Shown here one piece after another: positions 8,302-18,141 of a stretch of 64,000 bases of DNA (its first letter is position 1; every line of letters begins with the position of its first letter). Under the pieces are notes generated by a model. It was given only the letters and a program-made list of their open reading frames with translations. It searched no databases and was not told the origin of the DNA. The stretch spans positions 1 through 64,000 of the forward strand of contig CAMJML010000006.1 in the NCBI GenBank assembly GCA_946407015.1, given 5' to 3'. Position numbers and translations under genes: made by a program. This DNA is from an uncultured Selenomonadales bacterium (GTDB lineage Bacteria > Bacillota > Negativicutes > DSM-1736 > Dendrosporobacteraceae).

Positions 8302-9276
8302 TTACTGGCAAATGCCTTGAACGGCTTTGACAATATCCTCCACCTCAATCTTAACCAGTTTTTCCAACGCCGGACTAAACGGCACCGGGACAAAAGGCGC
8401 ACCCAGGCGGATAATCGGAGCATCCAGATAATCCAGCATTTCTTCTGCCACCAGTGCGGCAATCTCGGCCCCTACACCGCCGGTTTTAACCGCTTCATGG
8501 ACAATGACCAGCCGTTTGGTTTTCGCTACCGAAGCAAAGATGGTGTCCTTATCCAGCGGGGATATCGTTCTAAGGTCAATCGCTTCCGCCTCAATTCCGT
8601 CCTGGGCCAGTTTCTCGGCCGCCTTCAGCACCTTGTTCATCATCAGTGAATAAGACACGAGGGTTACATCGGCCCCTTCCCTGACCACCCGGGCTTTGCC
8701 GATCGGCACCAGAACATCCCCGTCCGGCACCGGACCCTTGGTGGCAAAGAGGGCTTTATGCTCAAAATAGAGTACCGGATCTTCACTGCGGATGGCCGCC
8801 TTTAACAACCCTTTGGCATCCGCCGGATTGGAGGGTATAACCACCTTTAACCCGGGGATATGCAAAAACCAGGCTTCCAGGCTTTGCGAGTGCTGCGCCG
8901 CCGCCGAACGGATAATGCCGTCCGGGGCTCTTAGCACCAGCGGCAGCGAGCATTGGCCGCCAAACATGTAGCAGACCTTGGCCATTTGATTGACCACTTC
9001 ATCCATTGCGACCGTAATAAAATCCGCAAAATGCATATCCACCACCGGACGCATCCCGGCTAAAGCCGCTCCGACCCCCGCACCGACAATGGCAGTCTCT
9101 GAGATAGGGGTATCCAGCACCCGCTCAACGCCAAACTTTTGCGGCAGTCCCTTGAATTGACCGAAGATCCCGCCCTGACGGGCAATATCTTCCCCCATGA
9201 TAAAGACACGCTCATCCCGCTCCATTTCCTCACTCATGGCCTCCAGGGTTGCTTCGGAGAAACTGATTTCCCGCAT
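8302..9276 (-). CDS. acoB: TPP-dependent 2-oxo acid/acetoin dehydrogenase E1 beta subunit
   Basis: A transketolase-like beta subunit of 324 residues that completes the thiamine diphosphate site with E1 alpha. Characteristic segments are EDIARQGGIFG near residue 30, TPISETAIVGAGVGAA, and the C-terminal transketolase domain with EAVKTGGVGAEIAA. The ATG at 9276 has GAGGTG ahead of it and begins 1 nt after the E1 alpha stop, so the two subunits are translated in step. Acetoin versus pyruvate specificity is inferred from the neighbouring regulator. Confidence 0.9.
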   Translation of the reverse strand: MREISFSEATLEAMSEEMERDERVFIMGEDIARQGGIFGQFKGLPQKFGVERVLDTPISETAIVGAGVGAALAGMRPVVDMHFADFITVAMDEVVNQMAKVCYMFGGQCSLPLVLRAPDGIIRSAAAQHSQSLEAWFLHIPGLKVVIPSNPADAKGLLKAAIRSEDPVLYFEHKALFATKGPVPDGDVLVPIGKARVVREGADVTLVSYSLMMNKVLKAAEKLAQDGIEAEAIDLRTISPLDKDTIFASVAKTKRLVIVHEAVKTGGVGAEIAALVAEEMLDYLDAPIIRLGAPFVPVPFSPALEKLVKIEVEDIVKAVQGICQ

Positions 9277-9277
9277 G

Positions 9278-10255
9278 TTACTGCACCTCACTTTCCGCAT
9301 AAAGACCGGCAAACAGTTCAGTATGGCCCGGATATTCGGCAGCGCGGGCCTTTTCCACCGCCCGTTCCAAGCCGGCCCCTACCTCGGACCGGACAGCCGC
9401 CAGCTGGCCTTCGGTCAGCCCGTTTTCAGCGATTACTTTTTGCGAAAAATGCTTGAGCGGATCACTGTTTGCTACCTGCATTTCCACTTCCTGCCTGGTC
9501 CGGTAAAGCTCCGGATCGCCGACATAGTGCCCCTTAACCCGGTAAGTCTTGCATTCCAGCAGCACAGGCCCCTGACCGGCCCGGATGGCTTCAATCAATT
9601 CGCGCGCCGTTTCATACACCTCCAAGACCTGATTGCCGTCCACAATGCGGGCCGGCATCCCGTATCCCTGAGCCCGGACAGCAATGTCTTCAACCGCTGT
9701 CGTCATGCGATAAGGGGTAGTCGAGGCATATTGATTATTTTCACAGACAAACAGCACCGGCAGCTTCCAGGCCGCCGCCATATTCAGGGCTTCATGGAAC
9801 GTCCCGCGATTGGAGGCCCCGTCCCCAAAAAAACACACTGCTACCCCGTCCTCGTTGCGCAGCTTGCAGGCCAGGGCCGCACCGACCGCCAGATTATAGC
9901 CGCCGCCCACCACGCCGTTAGCCCCCAGCATGCCAATCGAGAAATCGGCAATATGCATAGACCCGCCTTTTCCCTTGCAATAGCCGGCCCTCTTTCCGTA
10001 TAATTCGGCCATCATACGCTCAATATCGGCTCCCTTGGCAATACAATGCCCATGGCCCCGGTGCGTGCTGGTAATAAAATCATGCTGCCGCAAATTCTCG
10101 CAAACACCGACTGCAATGGCTTCCTCCCCAATATACAGATGAACAAAACCAGGCAGCTCACCGGCCAGAAACAATTCCTGCGCCTTTTCTTCAAAAGTCC
10201 GGATTTTTACCATCTGACGATATAGCTGTAACAAAAACTCGGTATCGTAAGACAA
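9278..10255 (-). CDS. acoA: TPP-dependent 2-oxo acid/acetoin dehydrogenase E1 alpha subunit
   Basis: A 325-residue E1 alpha subunit. The thiamine diphosphate motif begins GDGASNRGTFHEALN near residue 160 and ends in ENN. The active-site loop region STPYRMTTAVEDIA and the RGHGH segment are also present. The start is a TTG at 10255 with AGGAGGG about 8 nt upstream; no ATG fits. First gene of the operon. A sigma-54 promoter lies about 60 bp upstream, so transcription should depend on the activator encoded next door. Confidence 0.9.
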   Translation of the reverse strand: MSYDTEFLLQLYRQMVKIRTFEEKAQELFLAGELPGFVHLYIGEEAIAVGVCENLRQHDFITSTHRGHGHCIAKGADIERMMAELYGKRAGYCKGKGGSMHIADFSIGMLGANGVVGGGYNLAVGAALACKLRNEDGVAVCFFGDGASNRGTFHEALNMAAAWKLPVLFVCENNQYASTTPYRMTTAVEDIAVRAQGYGMPARIVDGNQVLEVYETARELIEAIRAGQGPVLLECKTYRVKGHYVGDPELYRTRQEVEMQVANSDPLKHFSQKVIAENGLTEGQLAAVRSEVGAGLERAVEKARAAEYPGHTELFAGLYAESEVQ

Positions 10256-10314
10256 TGATCATCCCTCCTGTCTGTCAAAACTGAGTCGGTCTCATGACCC
10301 TCTGCCTGTAACTA

Positions 10315-10331
10315 TTGCAATTCCTGTGCCA
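10315..10331 (-). promoter_or_regulatory. Sigma-54 (-24/-12) promoter of the dehydrogenase operon
   Basis: The minus strand reads TGGCACAGGAATTGCAA, a near-perfect -24/-12 element (TGGCAC-N5-TTGCA) with the GG and GC pairs at correct spacing. Transcription would start near 10303, about 50 nt ahead of the E1 alpha start codon. The neighbouring gene encodes a sigma-54 activator with an intact GAFTGA loop. Confidence 0.93.
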
Positions 10332-10339
10332 AATACGAA

Positions 10340-10367
10340 AAGCTGCTAAGAATTTTCTTAGCAGCTT
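10340..10367 (-). terminator. Hairpin after the sigma-54 activator gene
   Basis: An 11-bp perfect inverted repeat AAGCTGCTAAG / CTTAGCAGCTT with a 6-nt loop, followed on the minus strand by TTTTC. It lies between the activator stop and the sigma-54 promoter and would separate the two transcription units. The short U-tract makes it a moderate terminator. Confidence 0.6.
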
Positions 10368-10441
10368 CATGATTGCTGGCTTTAGCCCTGCCTCCCCTCT
10401 TATCAGCACACCAAATATTCAGTTGATCTTGCTCTGTTTTG

Positions 10442-10455
10442 GAACATCACTGTTC
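10442..10455. promoter_or_regulatory. Possible upstream activator site for the sigma-54 activator
   Basis: The inverted repeat GAACA-tcac-TGTTC is centred about 145 bp upstream of the predicted sigma-54 start, within the normal range for enhancer-binding proteins. It is a single short palindrome, so chance is not excluded. Confidence 0.35.
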
Positions 10456-10464
10456 ATTCTCCGA

Positions 10465-12348
10465 TCACTTAACCGGCTGTTCCTTGAGTTTGCTGTAGAG
10501 GGTATTCCTGCCGATGCCTAACAGCTCCGCCGCTTTGGAGATATTTCCTTTGGTTTGTTCCAGCGTTTCCCGGATCGCCTTGAGTTCAATCTCCTTGAGC
10601 GACATTTTGCGGCGCAAGTCCTGGACTGGGCTTCCCAGCAGGATCCCTGGCAAGTATTCCGCACCGATGAGAGCCTCCTGACAAAGATTGACCGCCCGTT
10701 CCAGGATGTTCTCCAGCTCACGCACATTGCCCGGCCAGTCATATTCACGCAGTGCCTGCTTAAACTCCGGTGCCAGTGCCTTGGACGGCAGTCCCATTTG
10801 ATCGCACATTTTCAGCAAAAAACTTTCGGCCAGAACCACAATGTCTTCCTGGCGCTCGCGCAGTGGTGGAACAAAAATCGGGAACACATTGAGCCGGTAA
10901 TACAGGTCCTGCCGGAAATTTCCCTGCGATACTTCATAGGCCAGGTCACGATTGGTCGCACAAATAATGCGCACATCGATATCCAGGTAACGTATGCCTC
11001 CCACCCTGGACAAGCGCTTATCCTGCAGCACCCTGAGCAGTTTAACCTGGATATCCAGCGGCGTTTCGCCGATCTCATCCAAAAACAAGGTTCCCCCTTG
11101 CGCCAGTTCAAATTTTCCGGGCCTGCCGCCGCTTTTAGCCCCGGTAAAAGCCCCTTCTTCATAACCGAACAGTTCGCTTTCCACCAGATCACGCGGCAGT
11201 GCCCCGCAGTTAATGGCTACAAAAGGTCCGTCCACCCGGGCACTGGAATTGTGAATGGCCTGAGCAATCAATTCCTTGCCGGTCCCGCTCTCTCCCTGAA
11301 TCAACACATTCGCCCGGGAGTTGGCGGCAATTTTGGCCAGCCGGACCGCTTCCTGAATACCGGAGCTTGCGCCGATCAAGTCTTCAAAGCTAAACTTCGC
11401 GGTCGCCCCCACCATGCGGTTGACCATTTGGCGGACACGCTTGATCTCCCGGAAAATATCGATCACGCCGTCAAACTGCCCCTGCTCATCATAAAGCGGT
11501 ATGGCGGTCTTAATAAAATGCAGCGTACCGCGCCTGGTTTCAATCACACACTCCCGGTCCTGATAACCCTGCCCGGTTTCCAGCACCTGCAGCACCACCG
11601 GTTTAAAATCAACCAGCCTGCTGATATTCTTGCCGATCGCCTCCTGGGGCTTGACTTTTAAAATTCTTGCGCCAATCGGATTGATATAGGTCACGGTGCC
11701 AAACCGGTCCAGCATTAGTAAGCCGTCCGAGATGGCATTAACAATGGTTGAAGTAATTTGGGCCGACTTTTCTATTTCTTTTTGCGACTGACGGTGTTTG
11801 AGCATATTTTCGACCGCCGTTGCCGCCGCAACCACCATGCCCAGTGTATGACAATTCACGAATTTCTTGGGTCCGGTAACACTTAATACGCCCAGCAGTT
11901 GGCCGCCGTCGTCATGAATAGCCGCCGCCGAACACGACCACCCATGAAAAGCCCGGCAATAGTGCTGCTGACCGGCTACTTGAATGGAGCTGCAGGACCC
12001 TTTCAGCACCAGTCCGATCGCGGTGGTGCCCACCATTTCTTCCGTCCAGCGGACTCCTTTGACATAATGAAGGCCCATTTCCGGGCTCAGCAAGTCATTG
12101 TCACCGACCACTTCCACAATATAACCGTCGCGGCTGACCAATACCACCACAAAACCGGAAGATTTCACCAGCTCGTACAGCTTTTGCATAAAAGGGGAGG
12201 CCGCCTCAATCAACCCCTGGTTGGCTGTCAGCAACGCCGCCAGCGACCGTCCGGTCACAATATCCCGGCTGTTGCCGTTGACCGCATCCACCCCGTTTTG
12301 CTGACAACGCTGCTGGGATAACAGAATTTGCTCTTCAAAGGTTCCCAC
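10465..12348 (-). CDS. acoR: Sigma-54-dependent activator, AcoR type (GAF-PAS-AAA+-Fis HTH)
   Basis: A 627-residue enhancer-binding activator. In order it has a GAF-type sensor (about residues 60-190), a PAS domain (about 200-310), the AAA+ ATPase (about 330-560) with Walker A GESGTGKE, the sigma-54-contacting loop GAFTGA and Walker [12 protein letters not shown], and a C-terminal Fis-type helix-turn-helix ([21 protein letters not shown]). The start is GTG at 12348 behind GGGGGG. The layout matches AcoR regulators of acetoin catabolism. Its position directly upstream of the dehydrogenase operon and of a -24/-12 promoter gives a clear target. The inducer (acetoin or another ketone or acid) is not visible. 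Confidence 0.9.
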   Translation of the reverse strand: MGTFEEQILLSQQRCQQNGVDAVNGNSRDIVTGRSLAALLTANQGLIEAASPFMQKLYELVKSSGFVVVLVSRDGYIVEVVGDNDLLSPEMGLHYVKGVRWTEEMVGTTAIGLVLKGSCSSIQVAGQQHYCRAFHGWSCSAAAIHDDGGQLLGVLSVTGPKKFVNCHTLGMVVAAATAVENMLKHRQSQKEIEKSAQITSTIVNAISDGLLMLDRFGTVTYINPIGARILKVKPQEAIGKNISRLVDFKPVVLQVLETGQGYQDRECVIETRRGTLHFIKTAIPLYDEQGQFDGVIDIFREIKRVRQMVNRMVGATAKFSFEDLIGASSGIQEAVRLAKIAANSRANVLIQGESGTGKELIAQAIHNSSARVDGPFVAINCGALPRDLVESELFGYEEGAFTGAKSGGRPGKFELAQGGTLFLDEIGETPLDIQVKLLRVLQDKRLSRVGGIRYLDIDVRIICATNRDLAYEVSQGNFRQDLYYRLNVFPIFVPPLRERQEDIVVLAESFLLKMCDQMGLPSKALAPEFKQALREYDWPGNVRELENILERAVNLCQEALIGAEYLPGILLGSPVQDLRRKMSLKEIELKAIRETLEQTKGNISKAAELLGIGRNTLYSKLKEQPVK

Positions 12349-12458
12349 ATCTGTGCCCCCCTTGTTCCTGTTGTCCGTTTGTTTCCTGCTACATATTTAT
12401 TCCGGTATCGGCGAAATTATCCCGGTTGCCAAAAGCGGTTTCCGCCCGGCAAAAGCAA

Positions 12459-12491
12459 AAGCCCTTGCTGAGCACTACCCAGCAAGGGCTT
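12459..12491 (-). terminator. Intrinsic terminator of the EamA gene
   Basis: A 12-bp stem AAGCCCTTGCTG / CAGCAAGGGCTT with a 9-nt loop, followed on the minus strand by TTGCTTTTGCC. It begins 4 nt after the EamA stop. Confidence 0.85.
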
Positions 12492-12495
12492 GGTC

Positions 12496-13344
12496 TTAGG
12501 CACTGGCCTGCTCTTTTACAGGCTGCGCCGATTCTAAATAATAACGGGCTGTGATGGCAGCCACGACAATCAAGCCGCCTATAACGGCGAATTGACCGGG
12601 CAGCTCGCCCAGCAGCAGGAATACCCAAACAGGATTTAGGATCGGTTCAATCGTAGTAATAATAACGGCCTGCAGCGCCGGAACATGGCGAATGGCATAA
12701 GCATACAGCACATAAGCCAGCCCGAGCTGAAACACGCCCAATACCATAATGCCCATCAGGTTTTCGGCCGTGAACCGGATGTCCCCCAGGAAAGGCAGGC
12801 TAATGACAAAGGTCAGGAGATTGCCCAGCAAGATGGTCGTGTGCGGTGAATCGTTCTTTTGCATCCGCATGCTGATAATACAAATTGAAAAGGTGACCCC
12901 CGAAGCGACGGCCAGCAAATTGCCCAGCAGGGCTCCGCCCGCTATTTTATCCAGAAAGAAAAAGACCATGCCAGCCAGCACAATGCCGATGGTCAGCCAA
13001 TCGCGCCGGGTTGTCTTCTCTCCCAGCAGCCAGCTGCCTAATAACGCCACATAAATGGGTGCCGTATATTGCAGCAAAATCGCATTGGCCGCTGTGGTCA
13101 GTTTGGTTGCAATCACGAAAAAGCACACCGTCGCACAATAGCCTGCAGCACCGATCATATGTACTTTGGTCACATTCAATTTTTCACCCCGGAAAGCCCA
13201 TCCAATCATCCCGGCCGCAATAAGACTGCGCAAACCGGCGATCGCCATCGGATTCCAATCCATCCATTTAATCAATACTCCACCCAAGCTCCAAAGCACC
13301 GCGGTAAGCACCAGGTAAAGCAGTGCTTTTTTCCCATCCGTCAT
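12496..13344 (-). CDS. EamA/DMT-family transporter
   Basis: A 282-residue drug/metabolite transporter with ten predicted membrane segments in two EamA repeats; the second repeat begins near residue 145 (LLGNLLAVASGVTFS). The final repeat carries the family's helix (ALQAVIITTIEPILNPVWVF). Members export amino acids, purines or other metabolites; the substrate is unknown. It is a single gene between the sigma-54 activator and purA, with terminators on both sides, so it is probably transcribed alone. Confidence 0.88.
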   Translation of the reverse strand: MTDGKKALLYLVLTAVLWSLGGVLIKWMDWNPMAIAGLRSLIAAGMIGWAFRGEKLNVTKVHMIGAAGYCATVCFFVIATKLTTAANAILLQYTAPIYVALLGSWLLGEKTTRRDWLTIGIVLAGMVFFFLDKIAGGALLGNLLAVASGVTFSICIISMRMQKNDSPHTTILLGNLLTFVISLPFLGDIRFTAENLMGIMVLGVFQLGLAYVLYAYAIRHVPALQAVIITTIEPILNPVWVFLLLGELPGQFAVIGGLIVVAAITARYYLESAQPVKEQASA

Positions 13345-13392
13345 GACGATCCCCTCTGCTCAAAGTATTTCTTTTTGTTTGCTGTATAACAC

Positions 13393-13423
13393 AAAACCGC
13401 CTGTTATGAAAACAGACGGTTTT
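13393..13423 (-). terminator. Intrinsic terminator after purA
   Basis: A stem of AAAACCG-x-CTGTT pairing with AACAG-x-CGGTTTT, in which each strand carries one mismatched base. It starts about 15 nt after the purA stop. The strand outside the hairpin is A/T-rich on both sides, so it may act in both directions. Confidence 0.75.
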
Positions 13424-13437
13424 GATTTTTTAAAGTG

Positions 13438-14962
<1,525 letters not shown>

Positions 14963-14968
14963 TTGAAT

Positions 14969-14998
14969 ATCATAGCATTTACCAGGGCCCAGTGTCAA
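14969..14998 (-). promoter_or_regulatory. Sigma-A promoter of purA
   Basis: TTGACA (14998-14993) and TATGAT (14974-14969) with an 18-bp spacer on the minus strand. The expected start is near 14962. Confidence 0.8.
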
Positions 14999-15174
14999 CC
15001 AGTTTTTTCGAATATTATGTTCTGAATGCGGTTAAAACGTTCGGGTTTTCGTTGTTTTTTGCCCTGATAAGCCGCCATACGCTGCAATAAAACCTTGTCT
15101 TTCTTTTTGTCTCCTCATCTCAAACCGCCAGGCCCCCGGCCCCTTGAAGCAGACTTTTCAACCCTCGTCCGGCA

Positions 15175-15203
15175 TAAAAAAATCGTCCTCACGGAGAACG
15201 ATT
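15175..15203 (-). terminator. Intrinsic terminator of the histidine kinase gene
   Basis: A perfect 9-bp stem ATCGTTCTC / GAGGACGAT with a 3-nt loop, followed by seven T on the minus strand, about 26 nt after the kinase stop. Confidence 0.9.
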
Positions 15204-15228
15204 GCTGGTACCACGATAGTCCGGCCGG

Positions 15229-16539
15229 TTATCCCGGATGGCCGGTTAAAGTAAATTCGACGGTCATGCAGGTTCCCTGCGGGCCGGTAGACTCCACCTG
15301 CAGGATAGCCTGGTGTTTGGCTGCAATGCTGTGACAAACCGACAGCCCCAGACCGGTTCCATTGGATTTGGTGGTCAGAAACGGGGTGCCAATTTTAGCC
15401 AAAATATCGACAGGAATGCCTTTGCCGGTATCCTCAATGGACAGCAGGACTTTATCGCCTTGCTGCAGCGTCCGGATGGTTAAGGTACCCCCTTCGGTCA
15501 TGGCTTCAATGCCATTGCGGGCCAGATTGATAATCAGCTGTTTAATTTGTTTTTCATTCAGAATAAAGTCGGCACATTCGCCCAGTTCCAGCTTCAATTC
15601 AATGTTATCCTTCAAGGCATTGGCCTGCAGTAAAGGTGCCAGCTTTTCAATAATCTGATTCAGATTCTCCGTTTGTACCAGCTGGTTTTCAATTTTGGCG
15701 GCTGATAAGTACTCGGTAATGATGGCATTCGCCCGGTCCAGTTCATCCACCATAATGGTAAAATAATCCCGATAAGCCGCCATTTCCCGTTTAACGCTCA
15801 GCATCTGCAAAAAGCCGCGCACCGTTGTCATGGGATTACGCACTTCATGGCTGACACTTGCGGCCATTTCGCCCACCAGTTTTAGCTGACTGAGCCGGTT
15901 CAGTTCTTCCTCCAGTTTGATTCTTTGCAGGGATTCGGACAGCAAAGGAGCCATCCGCTCCAAGCTGCGAAGCTGCGCCAAGGACAGCTGTCCGCTCCTG
16001 GAATCAGCCAGCTTCAATACACCGCGCAATTGGGACTGATAGAAGAGCGGAATTAATACCACGGTACGAAGTCCGGCTGCGCGGCAGCTTTCCTGGAATT
16101 CCCGGCAGGACTGGCCTGTGAGCAGGGCCTGCTGAATATCGGCCCAATAATAAGAGCCCCAATCCGTCATGTGTACATAAGTATCAGGGCGGCTCTGATC
16201 CATTAAAAATTGAAAACAGGTGCACTGGGAATGGTCGGCTTCCGACCGTACCTTCCACTCCCACCAGTCTTGCGAAAACCCGACATAGGCTTCACAGGGC
16301 GTATATTTTTCATCTTGAATCAAACTGATACCGGAACAGGCAGCTCCGGTAACCGCCTGAAAATACCGGACCAGCTTGTCCAGGTACTGCTGATTGGATT
16401 GTTTTTCGATCAACAGTTCTAAAAAGCCGGCCAATAACTGCTTATAAAAGCTGCTGAAACGCTTCGGCATTTTGATACGGCCAGTCGAACTGCGGTTTGC
16501 AATTGCGCTAATATCCGATTGCTCACTTCCAGGATTCAC
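15229..16539 (-). CDS. Soluble GAF-domain sensor histidine kinase (orphan)
   Basis: A cytoplasmic kinase with no membrane segment. It has a GAF-like sensor in the N-terminal half, then the dimerisation/phosphoacceptor helix with SHEVRNP, and a HATPase domain with N box INLARNGIEAM, G1 DTGKGIP and G2 GTGLGLS. I chose the GTG at 16539 (436 aa) because GGGGGA sits 9 nt upstream. An ATG at 16689 would add 50 residues that look unconserved and has no good ribosome site. No response regulator is adjacent. The H-box and domain arrangement resemble sporulation phosphorelay kinases of Firmicutes, so Spo0F/Spo0A input is possible but unproven. Confidence 0.85.
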   Translation of the reverse strand: MNPGSEQSDISAIANRSSTGRIKMPKRFSSFYKQLLAGFLELLIEKQSNQQYLDKLVRYFQAVTGAACSGISLIQDEKYTPCEAYVGFSQDWWEWKVRSEADHSQCTCFQFLMDQSRPDTYVHMTDWGSYYWADIQQALLTGQSCREFQESCRAAGLRTVVLIPLFYQSQLRGVLKLADSRSGQLSLAQLRSLERMAPLLSESLQRIKLEEELNRLSQLKLVGEMAASVSHEVRNPMTTVRGFLQMLSVKREMAAYRDYFTIMVDELDRANAIITEYLSAAKIENQLVQTENLNQIIEKLAPLLQANALKDNIELKLELGECADFILNEKQIKQLIINLARNGIEAMTEGGTLTIRTLQQGDKVLLSIEDTGKGIPVDILAKIGTPFLTTKSNGTGLGLSVCHSIAAKHQAILQVESTGPQGTCMTVEFTLTGHPG

Positions 16540-16774
16540 GAATTGATGTCCCCCAAATACCTTTTTTATCCGAACCCACGCCTCAGCGTCTGTTGTCAGC
16601 GCCGCAGTGTAGTTATTTCTCACGCCATCCGACCCCACCCAGATAGTATGTATCTGAAGAAAGTCTTTCCTTGATACCGTATTTGACATTTCAGGGGGAA
16701 AATCCTTTAAGCGGCGAAAAACCTAAAGCGGATAAGCACGCAGGCCTGTTTGCAAAAATTTTTGTCCCCATATA

Positions 16775-16816
16775 AATGACGAATGCATAAAGCTAGCGCC
16801 TTATGCATTCGTCATT
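16775..16816 (-). terminator. Long hairpin after the dehydrogenase Fe-S subunit gene
   Basis: A perfect 16-bp inverted repeat AATGACGAATGCATAA / TTATGCATTCGTCATT with a 10-nt loop, ending 6 nt before the stop of the upstream gene on the minus strand. The U-tract is poor (TTTATAT), so it may act as an RNA-stabilising or weak termination hairpin. Confidence 0.65.
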
Positions 16817-16822
16817 GAAAGG

Positions 16823-18139
16823 TTATTTACGTTTACCGGCCTTATACGCTCTATCCAATAGTTGTACGGTATGCACAACATCCTGGTTCATATTGTTTTG
16901 CAAAATTCCATCCTGGATATGCATCCGGCAAGTCCCGCAGCTGGTGGCGACAATATCGGCCTTGGTTTTGGCAATATTGGCGACTTTTTTGTCATTGATC
17001 TGGCGGGAAAGATCGTAGTTGGCTAAGCTGAACGAACCGCCTGACCCGCAGCAGCGGTCACTGTGCTTCATTTCCACAAAGTTCAGCCCCGGAATCGCTT
17101 TGAGTACGGCACGCGGTTGTTTGGTGATCTTAAGGCCGCGAGCCATATGGCAAGGGTCATGCATGGTCACGGTCGCATTGACCGGTCCTAGCGTATCTTT
17201 GCGGAAGTCCAGGACATCGACCAGGAATTCACTAATCTCATAGGTCTTCTTGGCAATTTTTTCGGCCCGTGCCTCCCAGTCCTTGTCTCCGTGCAGCCAG
17301 TGAGGATATTCTTTCAGCGCCTCGGTACAGGAGCCGCAGGCACCGATCACATAATCCACATTAAATTTTTCAAACGTTTCAATCGTCTTTTTGGCCATTT
17401 CCTTGGCCAGATCAATATCTCCCGATACATATACCGGTGTCCCGCAGCAATGCTGAGTCGCCGGAATGACAATCTCCACATTGTTTTCTGTTAAGACATT
17501 AATTACGGATTGACCGACATCGGTATACATATAGTTGATGGTGCAGCCGGTAAAGAAGCCGACTTTATATTTCGGGTTATCCACCTTGATGACTTCCGGA
17601 TACTGGCTCCGGAGCGGTGTGGCGGAAATCGGCGCAGTAGCCCGTTTCGGGTCCATACCGGGCATCGGGAAGCGGGCAACCGCCGCCATTTTCCCCGGAA
17701 TCTTTTTGAAAGTGATGCCGCCGAACGTTCCGCCCATTTTGAGCGCAAAGTCAAAGAGCTGGCGGTTGCGCAGCAACCGGAAGACATTTTTCTTAATCGG
17801 ATGCAGACCCCGGGTTTTCACGGCCGCCTGCCGTCCGCGGAGAATCAGCTCATCGGCTTTTACACCGCAGGGGCATTTCGCTGTGCAGGATTTGCAGTTT
17901 AAGCATTTGGCCATGATGGTATCAAACATCGCGCTGATCGGCAGCTTGCCGTTCAAGACCGCTTCCATGAGCGCCAATTTACCACGAGCCACAGACGATT
18001 CTTTGGTTGTTTCTTTATAAATCGGGCAGACTTCCATGCAGTTGCCGCATTTCATACAGTTGGCTAACGCATCCTGTAAGTCACTGAGCAACTCTTTATC
18101 CTGAGCGTTGATATCGCTCGCTGTAATTTGTTTTGTCAT
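16823..18139 (-). CDS. Fe-S subunit of a lactate/glycolate-type dehydrogenase (GlcF/LldE-like)
   Basis: The 438-residue product has two N-terminal 4Fe-4S motifs (CMKCGNCMEVCP and CLNCKSCTAKCP) followed by two CCG domains (TGCTINYMYTD with HCCGTP, and HDPCHMARG with RCCGSGGSF). It accepts electrons from the FAD subunit encoded just upstream. The ATG at 18139 lies 2 nt after that gene's stop, with GGGAGAG as ribosome site; a GTG 9 nt earlier is an alternative. Whether electrons go to menaquinone, ferredoxin or another carrier is not visible, and no etfAB genes are adjacent. Confidence 0.88.
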   Translation of the reverse strand: MTKQITASDINAQDKELLSDLQDALANCMKCGNCMEVCPIYKETTKESSVARGKLALMEAVLNGKLPISAMFDTIMAKCLNCKSCTAKCPCGVKADELILRGRQAAVKTRGLHPIKKNVFRLLRNRQLFDFALKMGGTFGGITFKKIPGKMAAVARFPMPGMDPKRATAPISATPLRSQYPEVIKVDNPKYKVGFFTGCTINYMYTDVGQSVINVLTENNVEIVIPATQHCCGTPVYVSGDIDLAKEMAKKTIETFEKFNVDYVIGACGSCTEALKEYPHWLHGDKDWEARAEKIAKKTYEISEFLVDVLDFRKDTLGPVNATVTMHDPCHMARGLKITKQPRAVLKAIPGLNFVEMKHSDRCCGSGGSFSLANYDLSRQINDKKVANIAKTKADIVATSCGTCRMHIQDGILQNNMNQDVVHTVQLLDRAYKAGKRK

Positions 18140-18141
18140 TG

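Noticed and set aside
15200-15228. T-box-like sequence CGTGGTACCA after the histidine kinase gene, before its terminator
   Set aside because: No antiterminator pairing can be drawn, no stem I region fits (it would lie in the kinase gene), and no tRNA-synthetase or amino-acid gene follows. I regard it as chance.
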